Below are positions 7,526 through 14,528 of a DNA stretch of 24,845 nt, in pieces (the stretch's first letter is position 1; each line of letters opens with the position of its first letter). This DNA is from DAIOHQ01 sp036744635. Its GTDB lineage: Bacteria > Planctomycetota > Phycisphaerae > Tepidisphaerales > Tepidisphaeraceae. The stretch lies in the NCBI GenBank assembly GCA_036744635.1, contig DAIOHQ010000042.1, positions 1 to 24,845 of the forward strand, written 5' to 3'. Made by a program: the position numbers and the translations under genes. Under the pieces are notes generated by a model. It searched no databases and was not told where the DNA came from. It saw nothing but the letters and a program-made list of their open reading frames with translations.

Positions 7526-8611
7526 TTATGCATAATTTCCGTAGCGGCCGACTCGATCGATGATGAACTGGTAGGTTTGCCAGCTCACGGTCGAGGGCAC
7601 CGAATGATCGGAATGAAACACGTATCCCTTGCTGCTCATGCCGGCCGCGAATTTCGTGCGCAGTTCCTGGTCAATCCTGTCGAGGTCGTTGGTTCCGGCG
7701 ATCTGCATGTTCATGTTGCCCCAGAACGACAGGCGACGGCCGTAGCGCGGAACCAGGTCGCGCAGGTCCATGCCGGCCTTGGCTTCCAGAGGGTTGAGAC
7801 AATCGAAGCCGGCTTCGAGGTAGAGGGGAATGACGCTGCGCACGTCGCCGTCGCTGTGGTAGACGAATTTCATGCCGTGCTGGTGGCACCAGTCGGCGAG
7901 GCGCTTGTGCTGCGGCCAGACCAGCTCGCGATACATCGACGGCGAGCAGAAGGTGCCGTGGTTGTAGGCCATGTCGCCGCCGACATACATGCCATCGCCG
8001 GCGACGCCGGCGTCGGTGAGCGCAGTGAGATTGTGAATGATGAAGGTGGTGAGGGTGCGGGCGATGTCGGCGATCCATTCGGGGTCGCTGGCCATCCCGA
8101 TCAGCATGATCTCGTCGCCGATGAGCATGCGCATCATCTCGAAGGCTTCGGGGCAGGCGAAGATGCGGAAGCCCTGGTCGTCATCCGCCGCTTTCTGGGC
8201 CCGTTTCGCGGCCGGGATGTCCACCTGAATGCGCGGGTCGAGCAGCGCCGGCTTGTACTTGCTGCGCCAGATTTCCGGGGACTCGCACTCGAATCCGACG
8301 TGCTCGGGGGTTGATTCGCGCGTCTTGTGCTGGCGGACGGTGGCACCCCAATCGTTGATGAACGTGCGGGTTTCGGCGTCTTCGGAGAGCAGCTTGTTCT
8401 GCTTGGCGAACGGGGTCGGCCAGCACCAGCCCACCCAGCGGAAGTCGGTCTCCAACATGCGGAAGATGGTCTGGCGCCCGCCGCACAAACCCTCTTTTTC
8501 CCAGCGCACGATCGTCTCATCCCAGAACGATTCGTGGCGGGGAGTGCGGTCGTGGTCCTGGCGCTGGAACATGCGCCCCACCCGCTGGCGATGTGTCAGT
8601 TTCACGCCCAT
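7526..8611 (-). CDS. URO-D family protein F (paralog of G)
   Basis: 361 residues, ATG 8611, ten bases after the stop of protein G. It shares long blocks with G: CSPSMYRELVWP, HKRLADW, YHSDGDV, RTKFAAGM and HSDHSVP, so the two are tandem duplicates. At the zinc-motif site it has His-Ser-Asp-Gly (Asp for Cys), and near the C-terminus HSDHSVPSTVSWQTYQF with His in place of the last Cys. The ligand set might thus be H/D/H rather than H/C/C. The family is URO-D/MtaA-like; the reaction is inferred to be methyl transfer only from the cluster. Confidence 0.85.
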   Translation of the reverse strand: MGVKLTHRQRVGRMFQRQDHDRTPRHESFWDETIVRWEKEGLCGGRQTIFRMLETDFRWVGWCWPTPFAKQNKLLSEDAETRTFINDWGATVRQHKTRESTPEHVGFECESPEIWRSKYKPALLDPRIQVDIPAAKRAQKAADDDQGFRIFACPEAFEMMRMLIGDEIMLIGMASDPEWIADIARTLTTFIIHNLTALTDAGVAGDGMYVGGDMAYNHGTFCSPSMYRELVWPQHKRLADWCHQHGMKFVYHSDGDVRSVIPLYLEAGFDCLNPLEAKAGMDLRDLVPRYGRRLSFWGNMNMQIAGTNDLDRIDQELRTKFAAGMSSKGYVFHSDHSVPSTVSWQTYQFIIDRVGRYGNYA

Positions 8612-8621
8612 AAACAGCCCA

Positions 8622-9731
8622 TCATTCGTACCAGCCGTAGTGCTTCACGCGGTCGATGATGAACTGGTAGGTTTCCCAGCTCGTCAGCGGCGGCACCGAG
8701 TGGTCGGAGTGATACGCATAGCCCTTGTTCGCCATCCCAGCGGCGAACTTGGTGCGAATCTCTTCTTCAATTTTTTCGCGGTCGTTGGTGGCCATCACCA
8801 TCACGTCGATGTTGCCGAAGAAGGAGAGCCGTGTGCCATATTTCGGGGAGAGCTTGCGCACGTCCATTCCCGCCTTCGATTCCATCGGCTGGATGCAGTC
8901 GAAGCCGGCCTGCAGATACAGGTCGATCACGCCGGTCACGTCGCCGTCGGTGTGGTAGATGAACTTGGCATTGTGCTGGTGGGCCCAATCGGCGAGGCGC
9001 TTGTGGTCCGGCCAGATCAGTTCCTTGTACATCGCCGGAGAGCACATGGTGGCACTGCGGAAGGCCATGTCGCCGTAGCACCACACCCCATCTATGCGCA
9101 GGCCGGCATCCCAAAGATGTTGCCAATTCTGGATCATCACGTCGCAGTACGTGCGGGAGACGTCGGCCACCCATTCGGGATCTTCGGCCATTGCCATCAG
9201 CGTCGCTTCGTCGCCCATCAGGGCGCGGGTCTGCTCGAAGCTCTCGACGCCGCTGAAGAACGGCCAACGGCCGGTCGCGTGGGCTTTGGCCGCGGCTTGC
9301 TTCGCGGAGTTCAGATCCACCTGCATCCAGTTTTTCAGAAGCGCGGGCTTGTACTGCTTCTCCCAGATTTCGCGGCTGTCGCAGCCGAAGGCGATGTGCT
9401 CGGGCGTGCCGGACTTGTGCTTCCAATAGCGCACGGTCTTGCCATGAGAATCGCGGGTGACACGGGTGAGCTCATCCTCGCTGACGAGCTCATTGTTTCC
9501 GGGAAAGGGCGCCGGCCAGATCCAGCCGATGCCCTGGAAGTCGATTTCGAGCAGTTCGAGTGCGGCCTCGTACCCGCCGACCATGCCTTCAGATGCCCAA
9601 CGGGCGATGGTCTCGCCCCAATAGGAATCGAAGCGCGGCACGCGGTCGTGGTCCTGGCGCTCGAGCATTCGATTGACGCGCTGGCGGCCGGTCATGGTCG
9701 CCGTGCGCTGCGGGGTGGCGATCGCGGTCAT
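8622..9731 (-). CDS. URO-D family protein G (paralog of F)
   Basis: 369 residues from ATG 9731; an internal ATG at 9695 would give 357 residues beginning MTGRQRVNRMLERQDHDR, which lines up better with F and other family members, and neither start has a clear ribosome binding site. Motifs: CSPAMYKELIWP, HKRLADWAHQH, YHTDGDV, RTKFAAGM, YHSDHSVPP. As in F, Asp replaces the first zinc Cys and a His stands near the position of the last. It is the first methyltransferase-like gene after the corrinoid protein gene, 89 bases downstream with a hairpin between. Confidence 0.85.
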   Translation of the reverse strand: MTAIATPQRTATMTGRQRVNRMLERQDHDRVPRFDSYWGETIARWASEGMVGGYEAALELLEIDFQGIGWIWPAPFPGNNELVSEDELTRVTRDSHGKTVRYWKHKSGTPEHIAFGCDSREIWEKQYKPALLKNWMQVDLNSAKQAAAKAHATGRWPFFSGVESFEQTRALMGDEATLMAMAEDPEWVADVSRTYCDVMIQNWQHLWDAGLRIDGVWCYGDMAFRSATMCSPAMYKELIWPDHKRLADWAHQHNAKFIYHTDGDVTGVIDLYLQAGFDCIQPMESKAGMDVRKLSPKYGTRLSFFGNIDVMVMATNDREKIEEEIRTKFAAGMANKGYAYHSDHSVPPLTSWETYQFIIDRVKHYGWYE

Positions 9732-9767
9732 GGTGGTTTACCCGTTCGGGTCAAGTACGCCGCTGGA

Positions 9768-9793
9768 GAGGTCGCGACAGTAGCCGCGACCTC
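9768..9793 (-). other. Hairpin between corrinoid protein and first URO-D gene
   Basis: A perfect 9-base stem (gaggtcgcg at 9768-9776, cgcgacctc at 9785-9793) with an 8-base loop lies in the 89-base spacer after the corrinoid protein stop. There is no U-run on the minus strand, so it is not a convincing terminator. It could protect the 3' end of the corrinoid mRNA or cause partial attenuation, giving more carrier than enzyme. The structure is seen; the role is inferred. Confidence 0.5.
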
Positions 9794-9820
9794 CCCGGGC
9801 GTCGGTATGAGACAACTTCT

Positions 9821-10450
9821 TCAAGCGAACAACTGCAACGCCACGTCCACCGCGCTGGCGGCATCGGGAGCGTAGCCGTCGGCGCCGATTTCCTTGGCAA
9901 ACTCGCTGGTGATGGGGGCGCCCCCGATCACCACCTTGCACTTGGTAAGCCCGGCAGCCCGCACCGCCTTGACCGTGTCCTTCATGGCCGGCATGGTAGT
10001 GGTGAGCAGCGCTGACAGGCCGATCAGGTGGGCATTGTGCTCCTTGGCGGCCGCGACGAACTTTTCGGCGGTGACATTGGTGCCGAGGTCGATCACGCCG
10101 ATGTTGGCGCCCTTGAGCATCATGCCCACCAGGTTCTTGCCGATGTCGTGAAGGTCGCCCTGCACGGTGCCGATAACGGCGGTAAATTTCGGCTTGATGC
10201 CCGCCTTGGCCAGCAGCGGCTCCAGCAGCGACATGGCCTCTTTCATGGCGCGGGCGGCGATCAGCATTTCGGGGACGAATGCCTCATTTCGTTTGAAACG
10301 GTCGCCGACCACGGCCATTCCGGGGACCAGGCCTTTGTCGACGATGTCCTGCGGAGTCGAGCCGGCGTCCAGCAGGACTTGGGTTAGACGTTTGGCTTCC
10401 ACCCGGTTTCCCTTGACTACCGCTTCCGACAGTGCCTTCAGCTCGCTCAT
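9821..10450 (-). CDS. Corrinoid (B12-binding) methyl-carrier protein, MtbC/MttC/MtaC-like
   Basis: 209 residues; ATG 10450 with GGAG six bases upstream. Residues 1-85 form the helical cap domain (GLVPGMAVVGDRF, FVPEMLIAARAM). Residues about 88-209 form the Rossmann-like cobalamin-binding domain with the D-x-H-x-x-G signature Asp99/His101/Gly104 (GDLHDIGKN), where His101 should be the lower cobalt ligand, the S-x-L motif Ser146/Leu148 and the VVIGGAPIT turn with Gly176-Gly177. In the family, Co(I) accepts a methyl group from one methyltransferase and donates it to another in the cytoplasm. It heads the minus-strand run of seven URO-D genes and is the only corrinoid carrier in the window, so it probably serves several of them. 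Length is normal for the family. Confidence 0.95.
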   Translation of the reverse strand: MSELKALSEAVVKGNRVEAKRLTQVLLDAGSTPQDIVDKGLVPGMAVVGDRFKRNEAFVPEMLIAARAMKEAMSLLEPLLAKAGIKPKFTAVIGTVQGDLHDIGKNLVGMMLKGANIGVIDLGTNVTAEKFVAAAKEHNAHLIGLSALLTTTMPAMKDTVKAVRAAGLTKCKVVIGGAPITSEFAKEIGADGYAPDAASAVDVALQLFA

Positions 10451-10524
10451 ACCAGACTCCAGGAAAAGTTTTTATTGGCCAGGAACTCCATACCTCTGGA
10501 GCAGTCCCGCCAGCATTCAAGACC

Positions 10525-10553
10525 ATTATGTCCATGAAACGTTGACATTTCAA
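10525..10553 (-). promoter_or_regulatory. Probable sigma-70 type promoter of the corrinoid/URO-D operon
   Basis: On the minus strand TTGAAA (10553-10548) and CATAAT (10530-10525) are separated by exactly 17 bases, in an AT-rich island of otherwise GC-rich DNA. A start near 10517 would leave about 67 bases of leader before the ATG at 10450. Matches are 5/6 for both boxes. No known regulator site is recognised. Confidence 0.5.
10535..10552. promoter_or_regulatory. Small dyad in the divergent control region (operator candidate)
   Basis: tgaaa at 10535-10539 and tttca at 10548-10552 form a 5-base inverted repeat around cgttgaca. It covers the -35 box and spacer of the minus-strand promoter and a TTGACA on the plus strand. 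A dimeric regulator bound here could control both divergent operons. The arms are short, so chance is possible. Confidence 0.25.
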
Positions 10554-10597
10554 GATTAATTTAGAACTATTTCCTTTTTTTGAGGATATACTTGTCT

Positions 10598-10603
10598 TAT
10601 AAT
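10598..10603 (+). promoter_or_regulatory. Perfect TATAAT -10 box for the plus-strand operon
   Basis: TATAAT lies 67 bases before the GTG start at 10670. No good -35 sits at the standard distance (a T-rich stretch is there), and the TTGACA at 10542 is too far away, so an activator may be needed. Directly downstream, tcgacc (10606-10611) and ggtcga (10626-10631) can pair around a 14-base loop, putting a hairpin at the very 5' end of the transcript. Confidence 0.4.
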
Positions 10604-10669
10604 ACTCGACCGGCGGCCAGGTGTTGGTCGAAGATTTCTCTAGGAAATTCCGCTTTGGAGACGTTTCCC

Positions 10670-11476
10670 GTGGCAAAAACAGTAGAAACATCGCGGCAGG
10701 GGGGGCTTCCACGCCTGGCGGTCCTGACCTGCGCGGTGATGGAAAGTGAAGTTGGGCACTTTGCAAAAGGGCTCGATCACATCGTCCACATTGAGATGAT
10801 GGAGCAGGGCTTGCACAACGAACCGGACAAGCTGCGGGTGAAGCTGCAGGAGATGATCGACCGCATCGAGATGCGCGAGGATGTCGAGGCGATCGCGCTG
10901 GGGTATGGGCTGTGCAGCCGGGGCACCGAGGGAATCCGCACCAGGCGATGCAAGCTGGTGATGGCGCGGGCGCACGACTGCATCACCCTGCTGCTGGGGA
11001 GCAAGGAGCGGTATGCGGAGTATGTGGCGGAGCACCCGGGGACTTATTGGTATTCGCCGGGCTGGAACCGCCATCACATCCCGCCCGGCCGGCAACGCTA
11101 TGAGCTGCTCCTGAAGAAATACACCGACGAATATGGCGCCGACAACGCCGAGTTCCTGATGGAATCGGAACAGCACTGGTTCACCACTTATGAACGGGCC
11201 AGCTACGTGGATTTGGGCGTGGGGGCGACGCCCGAGGACGTGGCGTACACCCAGGAATGCGCCGACTGGCTGAAGTGGCGGTTTGACCACCAGCACGGCG
11301 ATCCGACTTTGCTGATGGCGCTGCTGAAATGCCAGTGGGATGAGGAGCGATTCGTGGTGCTGCAGCCCGGCGAGGTCTTTCAAATGACGGCCGACGAGCG
11401 GGTGATACAGCCGACCATCGACGGCAAGCCGCTGTCGGCGTACGCCGGGCACCAGGTGGCGAACTTTCAGGTGTAG
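10670..11476 (+). CDS. DUF1638 domain protein of the corrinoid locus
   Basis: 268 residues from GTG 10670, which has GGAG nine bases upstream; a longer TTG-initiated frame from 10580 would start before the -10 box and is rejected. Recognisable DUF1638 blocks are AVLTCAVMESE (Cys21), ALGYGLCSRGTEG (Cys82), RAHDCITLLLGSKERY (His102, Cys104) and GTYWYSPGWNR. The three cysteines and the histidine sit in the conserved blocks and could bind a metal or corrinoid, but the family has no proven biochemical role. DUF1638 proteins are often encoded beside corrinoid methyltransferases and their activators in methanogens and anaerobic bacteria, and that is the case here. First gene of the divergent plus-strand operon; stop codon TAG. 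Confidence 0.85.
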   Translation: MAKTVETSRQGGLPRLAVLTCAVMESEVGHFAKGLDHIVHIEMMEQGLHNEPDKLRVKLQEMIDRIEMREDVEAIALGYGLCSRGTEGIRTRRCKLVMARAHDCITLLLGSKERYAEYVAEHPGTYWYSPGWNRHHIPPGRQRYELLLKKYTDEYGADNAEFLMESEQHWFTTYERASYVDLGVGATPEDVAYTQECADWLKWRFDHQHGDPTLLMALLKCQWDEERFVVLQPGEVFQMTADERVIQPTIDGKPLSAYAGHQVANFQV

Positions 11477-11491
11477 TTCAGTTGGAGAAAG

Positions 11492-11528
11492 AAGGCACAC
11501 AGGCACGAAGGCACATAGGCACAAAGGG
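11492..11528. repeat. Tandem-word repeat (aggcac-aaagg type)
   Basis: The words aaggcac, aggcacgaaggcac and ataggcacaaagg are reiterated in the 140-base spacer between the DUF1638 and ASKHA genes. ggcacgaag (11502-11510) is complementary to cttcgtgcc (11544-11552), and catcgcc/ggcgatg (11555-11561, 11566-11572) makes a 7-base stem, so the spacer can fold strongly. The rest of the spacer holds only the GGAG of the next gene. Translation of the repeat extends the next gene's frame upstream artificially. Confidence 0.55.
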
Positions 11529-11616
11529 AAGAGGGAGTATTCACTTCGTGCCCTCATCGCCTACTGGCGATGGAGCCTCTTGCCTCCGTGCCTGCGAAAG
11601 CAAGTGGAGTTGTCAG

Positions 11617-13263
11617 ATGTCCAAGCCGTTTGAGTTAAAGATCGAAACCGCCGAACACGCCGAGACCATCCTGGTGCCGGCGAGCCAGCGCGAGGATCGC
11701 ATTGCCGAACTGCTGCGGCGGCAGAACCAGTCGTTGAACACGCGCTGCGGCCATCGCGGATTGTGCGATGGGTGCCTGGTCGAGTTGATCCAGGGGGAGC
11801 TGATCAATACCGCAACCGGCGCGACAGTCGCGGCCAACGGGCACCCGATCTCGGTGCGCGGCTGTGAACACCGCATGGCGAGCGGCGACGTGCAGCTTCG
11901 GATTCCGCCACGGTCGCTGCTGGCCTACGAGCCGCAGGTGGTCACCGATTTTCGCATCAACGTGCCGGTGGCCCGCAATCCGCTGTGCGTGGGGGAGATT
12001 GGCGTCGCCATCGACATCGGCACCACCACGGTGGCGCTGATGATCGTGGATTTAACCAATGGCCAGATTTTGGGACGGGCCGCCGGCTTCAACCGGCAGA
12101 TGCAGCTTGGCGATGACGTGCTGACGCGGATCAATCTGTGCGGCACCGACCCGACGATGCTCAAGGCACTTCAGCAGCACGTTATCGAGGAGACGATTGC
12201 GCCGCTGCTGGTTGAGGCGCTGACTAAAGCGGGAATTGCCCGCGAGCGCGTGGCTGGCTTCTCCGTGGCCGCCAACACCACCATGCTGCACCTGTTCGCG
12301 GGGGTCGATCCCACCTTGATGGGGGTCGCCCCGTTCACGCCGACTTTTCTGGAGCATCGCATCATCCCCGCGGCGGACCTTCGCTTGAACGCGATGCCGG
12401 CCAAGCCGATGGTCCATCTGCTGCCGGGGGCGGCGGCGTATGTGGGGGCTGATCTGACCGCCGGCGCCTTCGCCAGCGGCTTGATCTACGACGAAGGTCC
12501 GAGCCTGCTGGTGGATATCGGCACCAATGGCGAGATCATTCTCAAGCTCGGCGACAAGATGTATGGCTGCGCCACCGCCGCCGGACCGGCGTTTGAAGGC
12601 GCGGGACTGGAAAGCGGCATGCGCGCCGGCGAAGGGGCGATCAGCCACATCTGGTTCGACAGCAATCCCCTGGCGATCCGCACCGAGATGATCGGCCAGA
12701 AACATGCCGGGGTGAAGCCGATCGGCATCTGCGGATCGGCCTATATCGACCTGCTGGCGCGGGCGCGGCAGGCGGGGGTGTTGACCGCGACCGGGCGGTT
12801 TGACGACTCCGCGCCGGGCGCGGCCGACTACATCATGGAGGCCCATCGCTGCGGCCGGGCATTGCGCATCGCGTATGGCCAGGGCAAGCATCCGGTCATC
12901 GTTTCCGAGCGCGACATTTCGCGGCTGCTGCAGGCCAAGGCGGCCATCGCCGCGGGGATTCTCACACTGCTGCGCCGGGTCAACATTGCGCCGGCGGACG
13001 TCAAGACGCTCTATCTCGCGGGCGGCTTCGGCATGCACCTCGACCAGCAGGCGACCATCGCCTGCGGGATGCTGCCGGGCTTTCGGCCGGAACAGATTCA
13101 GGTGGTGGGCAATACTTCGCTGGCCGGGGCATACCTGGCGCTGCTGGACGGCAGCGTGGTCGCCGAGATGGCGCGGGTGGGGAAGAACATGGAGATCATC
13201 GAACTGAACCTGGACCCGGAGTTTGAGTCATGCTACGTCGATCAGCTTTCGCTGGCCGACTGA
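11617..13263 (+). CDS. [2Fe-2S]/ASKHA reductive activator of corrinoid protein (RACo-like, DUF4445)
   Basis: 548 residues. ATG 11617 is chosen because GGAG lies seven bases upstream and the 45 codons before it come from a repeat. Domains: residues 1-100, a plant-type ferredoxin domain with Cys44, Cys50, Cys53 (RCGHRGLCDGC) and Cys83; residues 125-530, the ASKHA ATPase-like region with phosphate motifs IDIGTTTVA (132-140) and VDIGTNGEI (299-307) and the adenosine motif LAGGFG (467-472). Known relatives (RACo; compare RamA, which uses a C-terminal 4Fe-4S domain instead) use ATP to push an electron onto cobalamin that has been accidentally oxidised to Co(II), restoring active Co(I). It presumably reactivates the corrinoid protein at 9821-10450. 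Located in the divergent operon after DUF1638 and 26 bases before the Cys-rich protein. Confidence 0.92.
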   Translation: MSKPFELKIETAEHAETILVPASQREDRIAELLRRQNQSLNTRCGHRGLCDGCLVELIQGELINTATGATVAANGHPISVRGCEHRMASGDVQLRIPPRSLLAYEPQVVTDFRINVPVARNPLCVGEIGVAIDIGTTTVALMIVDLTNGQILGRAAGFNRQMQLGDDVLTRINLCGTDPTMLKALQQHVIEETIAPLLVEALTKAGIARERVAGFSVAANTTMLHLFAGVDPTLMGVAPFTPTFLEHRIIPAADLRLNAMPAKPMVHLLPGAAAYVGADLTAGAFASGLIYDEGPSLLVDIGTNGEIILKLGDKMYGCATAAGPAFEGAGLESGMRAGEGAISHIWFDSNPLAIRTEMIGQKHAGVKPIGICGSAYIDLLARARQAGVLTATGRFDDSAPGAADYIMEAHRCGRALRIAYGQGKHPVIVSERDISRLLQAKAAIAAGILTLLRRVNIAPADVKTLYLAGGFGMHLDQQATIACGMLPGFRPEQIQVVGNTSLAGAYLALLDGSVVAEMARVGKNMEIIELNLDPEFESCYVDQLSLAD

Positions 13264-13289
13264 ATTCCGCTCTCAGAAGGGAGCTTGTC

Positions 13290-13655
13290 ATGAGAAATCT
13301 GCCGAAGATCGAATTGATGAAGCGTGCGGTGCGCGCTTCGATCTGCCCGCAGTGCTATCAGCGGCCGCCGGGCACGGAGTGCCAGGATCCGGCGTGCAAA
13401 CGCGTCTGCGAGGCGCGCTGCACCATCTTCAAGTATCTGCCAAGGCTGACGCGCATTGCGCGAAACGCGGGCGATGCGCCCGGCGCGGTGCAGTCGGCGG
13501 TGCGCGAGGGCATCTGCGCCAACTGCACCCTGGCGCCCGATGGGCGCGACTTTTGCGCCAACGAGCTGACCCGCACCTGCCCGCTGAGCCGTTATGCGGC
13601 CAACGTGGTCGATTTGCTCGACCACGTGCTGCCGGGCAAGAAGCCCAGGGCATAG
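13290..13655 (+). CDS. Small 10-cysteine protein (probable metal or Fe-S binding), unknown function
   Basis: 121 residues from ATG 13290, which has AAGGGAG six bases upstream; an in-frame ATG at 13230 lies inside the preceding gene and is rejected. Ten cysteines form two clusters: Cys19, 22, 31, 36, 40, 44 (CPQC, then TEC, PAC, RVC, ARC) and Cys76, 79, 89, 97 (CANC, DFC, RTCPLSRY). The spacing resembles Fe-S or zinc-binding modules, but I do not recognise a named family. It lies between the corrinoid activator and a radical SAM gene whose ATG follows its TAG stop after only three bases, which suggests co-translation. An electron donor or partner to the radical SAM enzyme or the activator is a reasonable guess and no more. 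Confidence 0.75.
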   Translation: MRNLPKIELMKRAVRASICPQCYQRPPGTECQDPACKRVCEARCTIFKYLPRLTRIARNAGDAPGAVQSAVREGICANCTLAPDGRDFCANELTRTCPLSRYAANVVDLLDHVLPGKKPRA

Positions 13656-13658
13656 GAC

Positions 13659-14513
13659 ATGGTCAAGACGCACCCGCTGTTTGCGCGGCACGAGCGAACG
13701 TGGCGGAGCAACCGCTACGTCTACCCCGTCATCAGCCGGCGCAGCGGCGGCCTGTCGATCGGGATCAACCTCAGCCCCGACAACGCCTGCAATTTTCACT
13801 GCGCCTATTGCTGCGTCGACCGGATGCATGCGCTGGATCGCAATCCGGTGGATGTCGATGTTCTGCGGGAAGAGCTCGACCACATGCTGGCTGCGTTTTC
13901 CAGCGGCGCCCTCTTCTGCGCGCCGCCGTTTGACGACACGCCGGCGGAACTGCGGCGGCTGAATGATGTGGCATTCAGCGGGAATGGCGAGCCGACCGCC
14001 AGCCCGCATTTCCACCGCGTGGCGCGGCTGGCGGCAAAGCTGATTCACGAGCATGGCCTGCGCGACACGAAGATCGTGGTCATCACCAACGCCACGCTGC
14101 TGCACCGGCCGCGGGTGATGCGGACGCTGGAGTTTCTCGACCGGCACAATGGCGAAATCTGGGCGAAGCTGGATGGTGGTACGGCGGAGGTGTATCAGCG
14201 CATCAACCGGTCGCGGATTCCGTTTGGCCGCGTGCTGAGCAACATTGTCAAGACGGCGCGCGTCCGTCCGATCGTTATCCAAAGCATGTTTGCCCGCCTG
14301 CACGACGCCGCGCCGGCGGAGGGAGAAATTGCAGCGTATCTTGAGCGGCTGAAGGAGGTGCTCGATGCCGGCGGGCGGATCAAGAGCGTGCAGGTATATA
14401 CTGTCGCGCGCAATGTCGCCGAGCACTATGTTTCGCCGTTGGCGGAGGACTTGCTCGCTGCCATTGCCGCGCGGGTGCGAGCGCTGGGGATCGCGGCGCA
14501 GGCATACTGCTGA
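13659..14513 (+). CDS. Radical SAM protein of the corrinoid locus
   Basis: 284 residues. The 4Fe-4S/SAM motif C-x3-C-x2-C is at Cys44, Cys48, Cys51 (CNFHCAYC), followed by another Cys52; AFSGNGEPTASPHF (105-118) is the GGE-like SAM-binding region in the form typical of COG0731-like radical SAM proteins. WAKLDGGTAEVYQRINR continues the barrel. Such enzymes reduce SAM to a 5'-deoxyadenosyl radical; the substrate here is unknown. It is the last gene of the divergent operon and converges on the SRAP gene with 15 bases between stops. No separate C-terminal Fe-S (SPASM) domain is visible. A role in modifying the Cys-rich protein, one of the methyltransferases or the corrinoid ligand is speculative. 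Confidence 0.88.
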   Translation: MVKTHPLFARHERTWRSNRYVYPVISRRSGGLSIGINLSPDNACNFHCAYCCVDRMHALDRNPVDVDVLREELDHMLAAFSSGALFCAPPFDDTPAELRRLNDVAFSGNGEPTASPHFHRVARLAAKLIHEHGLRDTKIVVITNATLLHRPRVMRTLEFLDRHNGEIWAKLDGGTAEVYQRINRSRIPFGRVLSNIVKTARVRPIVIQSMFARLHDAAPAEGEIAAYLERLKEVLDAGGRIKSVQVYTVARNVAEHYVSPLAEDLLAAIAARVRALGIAAQAYC

Positions 14514-14528
14514 GCGCATCAGGCCGTT

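Noticed and set aside
10451..10669. Cobalamin riboswitch before the corrinoid operon
   Set aside because: A faint resemblance to the B12 box (ctggagtctggt) is seen, but the region is too short, lacks the conserved core and overlaps the ribosome binding site in a different way.
11482..11616. Extended start of the ASKHA activator at 11482
   Set aside because: The extension comes from the aggcac word repeat, and a good ribosome binding site precedes 11617.
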